From a virus, in the IMG/VR virus record IMGVR_UViG_3300006880_000028, positions 1 to 43,553 of that record: 43,553 nt of DNA. The stretch is one strand, 5' to 3'. Shown one piece after another: positions 39,722 through 43,553 of the stretch. Positions within the stretch are counted from its first letter, which is position 1; each line of letters begins with the position of its first letter. The translations under genes and the position numbers were made by a program. The notes beneath the pieces are model-generated. The model saw nothing but the letters and a program-made list of their open reading frames with translations. It ran no database searches and had not been told where the DNA came from.

Positions 39722-39951
39722 GCGTCAATTCCGACACGCTCTATGACTGGAGCTCGCGCGTCGCTGCCTACAAGCTCGGGACGAAAGGCGGGACCAAGGA
39801 GGCCCTCGATGTTCTCGAGACCGAGATTCATCGCGCCTACCTCGAGACGCTTCACGAGGAAACGATGGCGGCCGTGTTCACGCCGCCGGCGAGCTCCGTG
39901 CAGCTCGCATGCATCCGACACGTTGACCGAACACCCTCACCGACGGAGTGA
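39718..39951 (+). CDS. Small hypothetical protein
   Basis: 77 residues from GTG 39718 with GAAGGAG upstream. Helical (TLYDWSSRVAAYKLGTKGG, TKEALDVLETEIHRAYLETL). No family recognised. Confidence 0.4.
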   Translation: MSVNSDTLYDWSSRVAAYKLGTKGGTKEALDVLETEIHRAYLETLHEETMAAVFTPPASSVQLACIRHVDRTPSPTE

Positions 39952-39953
39952 CG

Positions 39954-40235
39954 ATGGCCCCGAAACGACGAATGAAGCAAGAGTCCTTCGAAGCTCCCGG
40001 CATGCAGGAGCATCACAAGGACATCTCGGACGCGGGCTACGCGCTCGCCGATGCGAAGGACGACGTCAAGGCCGCCAACGTCGCGAAGAAGGAGCGCGAG
40101 ACCGCTCTCATCGCGGCGATGAAGAAGCACGGCAAGAAGGTCTACAAGGATAAGGGCCTCGGCCTCACCGTCACGCTCAACAGCAAGGACGCGGTCTCGG
40201 TCAAACGCAAGAACGCGCCGAGCGACCGAACGTGA
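39954..40235 (+). CDS. Small coiled-coil protein
   Basis: 93 residues from ATG 39954 with GGAG 5 bases upstream (GTG 39948 is the alternative). A long charged helix (about 20-60, DAKDDVKAANVAKKERETAL) followed by YKDKGLGLTVTLNSKDAVSVKR strands. Resembles small phage coiled-coil proteins that accompany recombination or helicase genes; role unknown. Confidence 0.45.
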   Translation: MAPKRRMKQESFEAPGMQEHHKDISDAGYALADAKDDVKAANVAKKERETALIAAMKKHGKKVYKDKGLGLTVTLNSKDAVSVKRKNAPSDRT

Positions 40236-41062
40236 ACGCTCAGCTCGAGCTCGCAGAGCGACAGAATAAACCGAAGCGCAAGCGCGCTCCGGCGCCGGCG
40301 ATGTGCAAGTGCGGCCACGCCGAATGCGAGCACCGCAATGGCGTCGGCGCGTGCATGGCGTGCAGTGAAGAGCACGCGCGCGTTCGCTCCGTTATGGGCC
40401 CGCTCACGCCGACGAAGGCCTGCAGACGCTTCAAGAACCGTAAGCGCATCGTTCCTCCGACGCCCCTCGAGCTGCTCGGTCCCATGGGAAGCGTCGCCGT
40501 GTGGCGTCCCGACACGGTCAACCCGAAGCCGATGGGCTGGGGACACATCGAGGAACGCGAGCTCACCCTCGCCGATGAGAACGGTTTCGAGGGATGCCGG
40601 ACCGTCCTCGAGACCCGGTACACGACCTATCTCGCACAGCTCAAGGCCGAGTCGCCGAACAACGACCACATTCCAAACGATCCCGTGCTCGCGCACCGCA
40701 TCAAGATGGGAAAGAAGGCGAGCGTCGCGCGGCAAGTCGAGCGCACGTCGGCCGCGTTCGCGCAGCTCGCCGAGCTCGAGGGGATCGAATTCTCCGACCA
40801 TCCGCTGCCCTTCATGATTCTCCTTACGCGCGTCTCCTTCGGCGTCTGCGACAACGACAACGCGATCGCCTCGCTCAAGTGGATCGAGGACGGCGTGTGC
40901 GACGCGCTCGGCTTCGATGACTCCGATCTCGTGCAGACGACGGAGTACTCGCCGATCGGCCCGCTTCCGCCGGGCAAGGTGTGGATTCGCTATGACCAGG
41001 GCGACTCGTTCAAAGCAGGCATCTTCGGCGTGAGAATCGAAGTCGTGTGGAGAGACCCGTGA
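40232..41062 (+). CDS. RusA-like Holliday junction resolvase with N-terminal zinc site
   Basis: 276 residues. The N-terminal cluster CKCGHAECEH...CMAC (about 24-45) looks like a zinc site. Residues about 206-232 (CDNDNAIASLKWIEDGVCDALGFDDSDLV) match RusA: D-x-D-N, a K, D.(V)DAL, and DD.D, the acidic residues that bind magnesium. RusA resolves recombination and replication intermediates before packaging. The gene precedes the helicase gene in the rightward operon. The zinc-containing N-terminal extension of 190 residues is atypical for RusA (about 120 residues). Confidence 0.6.
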   Translation: MNAQLELAERQNKPKRKRAPAPAMCKCGHAECEHRNGVGACMACSEEHARVRSVMGPLTPTKACRRFKNRKRIVPPTPLELLGPMGSVAVWRPDTVNPKPMGWGHIEERELTLADENGFEGCRTVLETRYTTYLAQLKAESPNNDHIPNDPVLAHRIKMGKKASVARQVERTSAAFAQLAELEGIEFSDHPLPFMILLTRVSFGVCDNDNAIASLKWIEDGVCDALGFDDSDLVQTTEYSPIGPLPPGKVWIRYDQGDSFKAGIFGVRIEVVWRDP

Positions 41063-41286
41063 GCCTCCCCGAGCTCGCCGCCCTGCTCGATGTCGCTCCG
41101 CCGGCGCGCGTCTATTCGTCCGACGATCCGTGCATGTTTCGTCGCTCCTACGCCGACGTCGTCGAGGACTACATCGACGCGCACGGCATCGAGGGCCTCG
41201 AGCTCGCAGCGCGAGGCTTCAAACGCTTTCGGCCGGACGCGACCGAGAGCGACTTTCGCCAGTGGCTGGCAGCGAGGTTTCCGTGA
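41059..41286 (+). CDS. Small hypothetical protein
   Basis: 75 residues from GTG 41059 (GTGA overlap), ending in TGATG overlap with the helicase gene. Contains SYADVVEDYIDAHGIEGLEL and DATESDFRQWLAARF, helical. It could be a helicase loader or accessory by position; no motif. Confidence 0.4.
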   Translation: MSLPELAALLDVAPPARVYSSDDPCMFRRSYADVVEDYIDAHGIEGLELAARGFKRFRPDATESDFRQWLAARFP

Positions 41287-42938
41287 TGGCGGCGCCCTCC
41301 GGCCGTTTCCCTTCGCGGGGACCGAAGAAGCTCGAGGTAAAAGAGCCGCCGCCCGTCGAGGGGCGCGTCCCGCCGCACGATCTCGACGTCGAGGCCGCCG
41401 TTCTTTCGCAGATCATGAACGACTCCTCGGCGCTCGAGAAGATCGTCGGCTTTCTTCACCCCGAGCACTTCTATTCCGAATCGCACAGGCGCATCTTCGA
41501 AGCGATGCTCGAGCTCGCGGGCCAGGGGAAGCCGACCGAGCTCGTGATGGTCATGTCTTGGCTCAGAGATCGCAATCGTCTTCAGCAGGTGGGAGCGGAG
41601 TACCTCGCCCAAGTGCACACGCAGCCGGCGGCGATCGCGAACGTCGCCGCGTACGCGAAGGTGATCCACGAAAAGTGGCGCGTTCGCATGATGATTTCGA
41701 TGTGCCAGCGCCAAGCGGCGACGGGTTACATCGACTACGGAGACGCGGGCCGATTCATCGCGGAGATGTCCGCCGCAATTGAGACGATCGCCACCATCAA
41801 TAGCGGGCTCGAGTTTCGCTCGGGCGCCGAGATCATGAGGGAGCCCCCAAAGGACGACGACATCCGCTTTCTCATCGAGCAGCTAAAGCTCGGGCCCGGC
41901 CGCCCGTGCATGGTCGGAGGCGACTCTTACACGGGTAAGAGCCTCATCGTCGGCGACATCGCTGTATGCGTCGCAACGAAGCGCGACGTCTTCGGGCTCT
42001 TTCGCGTGGGTGAATCGGGATTCGTGCGGTGGCTCAATTTCGACCAATCGCCGAAGCTTGCCGAGAGGCGCATTCGCCGCATCGCTCGAGCACGGGGCGT
42101 TTCCCCCGAGGAGCTTCGAGGGCGCTTCGAGATGTGCCACTTTCCGGAGTTTCGTCTCGACGACGACGACGCCGAGGCCGTTCTTTGCCGCGTGACCAAG
42201 GGCGTCTCCCTCTGCGTCATCGATGCCCTCATCGGAGCGATCGGCCGAACGCAAGAGCGCGACGAAGCGATGGGCCGCATGCTTCTAAAGCTCATGCGAG
42301 TCTCGTTCAAAACGGGCTGCACGTTTCTCGTGATCCATCACACGACCAAGCCCCAGGCCGAGTTCGTCGATAAGAGCGGAACGATCCAGCAGCGCACGCA
42401 CGGCCCGACGCGCTCGGCCTCGGCGACCATTCGAGGAAACCGCGCCATCTTCGGAGCGTGCGACTCGGTCTTCGTCCTCGAGTCGACCGGAAAGAAAAAG
42501 CCCGTTCGCATCATCCACGACAAAGCTCCGACCGACGGCCAGACGCTCGAGAACTTCTATGTCGACTTCCGCGACGTCGCCGAGGACAAGCCGAACGGCC
42601 TTCTCGACGAAGACGACAAGCCCACCGATCGAACGTGGGGCCTTCGCGTGATTCACCTCGAGCCCGAGCAGGTCGAGGTCAAGCAAGAGCGAAAGAGCGA
42701 CGAGCAAGCTCTTCGTGAAAAGAGCGATGCCAAGGAAAAGCACTTTGCCGATCTCTGCGACGTCTATCTCGAGCTCGTGAAGAAGCACCCACTCTGCGAC
42801 ACTGACCAACTCTTCGAAGAGGGCCCCGTGGGGCGGAAGGCGACCGTGGTGGCCGTCATGAAGCGCCTCGAGGACCTCAAGAAGGTGGTAGACCAGGGTG
42901 GCAAGAAGAAGAATCAACGCGCTTGGAGGGCCGTTTGA
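41286..42938 (+). CDS. Replicative helicase: DnaB N-terminal domain fused to RepA/RecA-like ATPase
   Basis: 550 residues. Residues 30-150 (PHDLDVEAAVLSQIMND, FYSESHRRIFEAMLEL, VGAEYLAQVHTQ) are the DnaB N-terminal domain. Residues 190-430 form a RecA-like core: Walker A GGDSYTGKSL (about 211-220), Walker B LCVIDALIG (about 308), HHTTK sensor segment, and a final NRAIFGACDSVFVLE strand. The C-terminus (450-550) is charged and ends KKKNQRAWRAV. Likely the main replicative helicase or initiator, unwinding near the iteron array just downstream. Confidence 0.75.
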   Translation: MAAPSGRFPSRGPKKLEVKEPPPVEGRVPPHDLDVEAAVLSQIMNDSSALEKIVGFLHPEHFYSESHRRIFEAMLELAGQGKPTELVMVMSWLRDRNRLQQVGAEYLAQVHTQPAAIANVAAYAKVIHEKWRVRMMISMCQRQAATGYIDYGDAGRFIAEMSAAIETIATINSGLEFRSGAEIMREPPKDDDIRFLIEQLKLGPGRPCMVGGDSYTGKSLIVGDIAVCVATKRDVFGLFRVGESGFVRWLNFDQSPKLAERRIRRIARARGVSPEELRGRFEMCHFPEFRLDDDDAEAVLCRVTKGVSLCVIDALIGAIGRTQERDEAMGRMLLKLMRVSFKTGCTFLVIHHTTKPQAEFVDKSGTIQQRTHGPTRSASATIRGNRAIFGACDSVFVLESTGKKKPVRIIHDKAPTDGQTLENFYVDFRDVAEDKPNGLLDEDDKPTDRTWGLRVIHLEPEQVEVKQERKSDEQALREKSDAKEKHFADLCDVYLELVKKHPLCDTDQLFEEGPVGRKATVVAVMKRLEDLKKVVDQGGKKKNQRAWRAV

Positions 42939-42951
42939 AGCGGCTGCGTCA

Positions 42952-43149
42952 AACGCGTTCCCTCTTCTCAGACGCGTTCCCAACGCGTTCCCGTACGTCG
43001 GTTGCACGTGTTCCCGGAACGCGTTCCCGGCATATCTTTGTGGCCGTCAGGCCACAAGATAGCCAGGGAACGCGTTTCGGGTACGTGCATGCAGCCGGGA
43101 TCGTGAGAACGCGTTCCCGTTTCAGAAGAGACAAAACCGGGAACGCGTT
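42952..43149. repeat. Iteron array: eight copies of AACGCGTTCCC in both orientations
   Basis: Copies at 42952, 42971, 42982, 43005 (variant CACGTGTTCCC), 43018, 43066 (inverted), 43108 and 43139 (inverted). The core ACGCGT is palindromic. The array lies in the 238-bp intergenic region after the helicase gene. Phage and plasmid origins often carry iterons beside the initiator or helicase gene, so an origin, or a site bound by a phage regulator, is likely. Confidence 0.65.
43033..43061. other. Strong hairpin inside the iteron array
   Basis: TATCTTTGTGGCC (43033-43045) pairs with GGCCACAAGATA (43050-43061) across a GTCA loop, 12 pairs with one bulged T. It is centred within the iterons and may be extruded as a cruciform at the origin, or be a bidirectional terminator without U-tract. 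Confidence 0.55.
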
Positions 43150-43176
43150 TGTCTCGCTGCGTCATAAGGAGGCCCC

Positions 43177-43483
43177 ATGATCCCGGAGCATCCCCCTCGC
43201 TACTTCGGGGAGTCGACTGTTTCGACTCTCGAGGCCGAGCTCGCCCGAGCCATCTTCGATGTTGATCTCTATGCCGAGGCGGAGCGCATCGCTGAGGTCG
43301 AATGGGAGACCACGCAGACAGCGACGCTCACCCTCGCGATAGCGAACAGGAAGGACGGAAGCCTGGTTTCGTCTCGTTCCACATCACATCGAGCACGCGC
43401 TCGATTGCTTCGAAGGCGTGGAGCGAGCAAGCGACTACATGGGTCGATTGATTGTGCGGAGGTCTATATGCCCATCGAGATAG
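43177..43483 (+). pseudogene. Small gene with apparent +1 frameshift near 43343-43362
   Basis: AAGGAGG lies 4 bases before ATG 43177. The first frame (MIPEHPPRYFGESTVSTLEA..., then AEVEWETTQTATLTLAI) has GC-rich third positions up to about 43340. After that the +1 frame has the higher third-position GC and reads RTEAWFRLVPHHIEHALDCFEG, then RASDYMGRLIVRRS, closing at TAG 43481-43483, which overlaps the next gene start as expected. Either a one-base indel or programmed frameshifting joins the parts. Function unknown. Confidence 0.45.
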
Positions 43484-43553
43484 ACGCATTTTTTGAAGAG
43501 GGGTGGGGCCATCCGTTTGCGGGGGTATACCCCTCCCCTCGAGGCCCGCAGCG
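43468..43553 (+). CDS. Start of next gene, truncated by window edge
   Basis: ATG 43468 has a perfect GGAGGT 4 bases upstream. The visible product MPIEIDAFFEEGWGHPFAGV continues off the window. A 12-bp palindrome GGGGTATACCCC lies inside it. Too short to name. Confidence 0.4.
   Translation, partial: MPIEIDAFFEEGWGHPFAGVYPSPRGPQ

Noticed and set aside
42923-43180. Open frames on both strands across the iteron region encoding repeated TRS or GTRS motifs
   Set aside because: The repeats in the translation come from the ACGCGTTCCC iterons; both strands give the same effect, and no ribosome-binding site precedes them.
1-43553. CRISPR array, insertion sequence or transposase
   Set aside because: No regular repeat-spacer series and no transposase motif was seen. 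The regular series found are coding repeats (24123-24890) and short iterons (42952-43149).

Overview
This window is most of the genome of a temperate, contractile-tailed (myovirus-type) bacteriophage with a GC-rich genome. Almost every base is coding, and genes overlap by ATGA, GTGA or TGATG junctions in long polycistronic units. The virion genes follow the phage Mu plan: Mu gp29-type portal, Mu I/Z-type protease-scaffold, GpT-type capsid, gpG-type morphogenesis protein, sheath, tube, tape measure and J-type baseplate. However, the phage integrates with a tyrosine recombinase at a tRNA gene and does not use a Mu transposase, so it is a mosaic. High GC, CTC/GAG/GCG-rich codon use and an Asp/Ala/Pro-rich lipoprotein of myxobacterial style suggest a host in the Polyangia/Myxococcota. 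This host call is an inference only.

Layout. (1) 1-827, minus: 5' part of the portal gene, running off the left edge, so the terminase is not in the window. (2) 928-25741, plus: late genes. These are the capsid genes (928-4448), connector and tail completion genes (4466-6074), sheath, tube, chaperones and tape measure (6078-10734), baseplate (10731-15142), a run of propeller/lectin-like receptor-binding proteins (15139-19885), a zinc-ribbon protein with a stand-alone CheY-like receiver (19882-20500), a lysis-type cassette with coiled-coil/TM proteins (20516-21692), further fibre genes including a polyglycine fibre and a protein with twelve 21-residue repeats (21976-25046), and a GH25 endolysin (25043-25741). 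(3) 25738-26361, minus: a two-gene moron-like unit, a cysteine-rich lipoprotein and a zinc-ribbon protein. (4) 26362-26686: attP. It holds a 42-bp tRNA-Pro(GGG) 3' half flanked on both sides by GGTGACGGT arm-type repeats. (5) 26687-27164, plus: two small genes, one probably frameshifted. (6) 27166-36172, minus: early-left operon with integrase, excisionase-like protein, a triple winged-helix-like protein, ParB-like protein, lambda-Exo/YqaJ nuclease, ERF annealing protein, a coiled-coil protein and small zinc-binding proteins. (7) 36173-36959: immunity region, with a repressor lacking an S24 domain, palindromic operators and divergent promoters. (8) 36960-43553, plus: early-right operon with Cro-like and LexA-DNA-binding-domain-like regulators, many small proteins, a lytic-transglycosylase-like protein, a RusA-like resolvase and a DnaB/RepA-type helicase. 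It is followed by an iteron array (42952-43149) that looks like a replication origin or control site, and then two genes at the right edge.

An attP with arm sites on both sides, with phage genes continuing on both sides, indicates that the sequence represents the circular or unintegrated form of the phage, not an integrated prophage end. Working model: Cro and repressor compete at 36173-36959. The left operon supplies recombination and integration. The right operon supplies replication from the iteron region. The late operon builds the virion and lyses the host.
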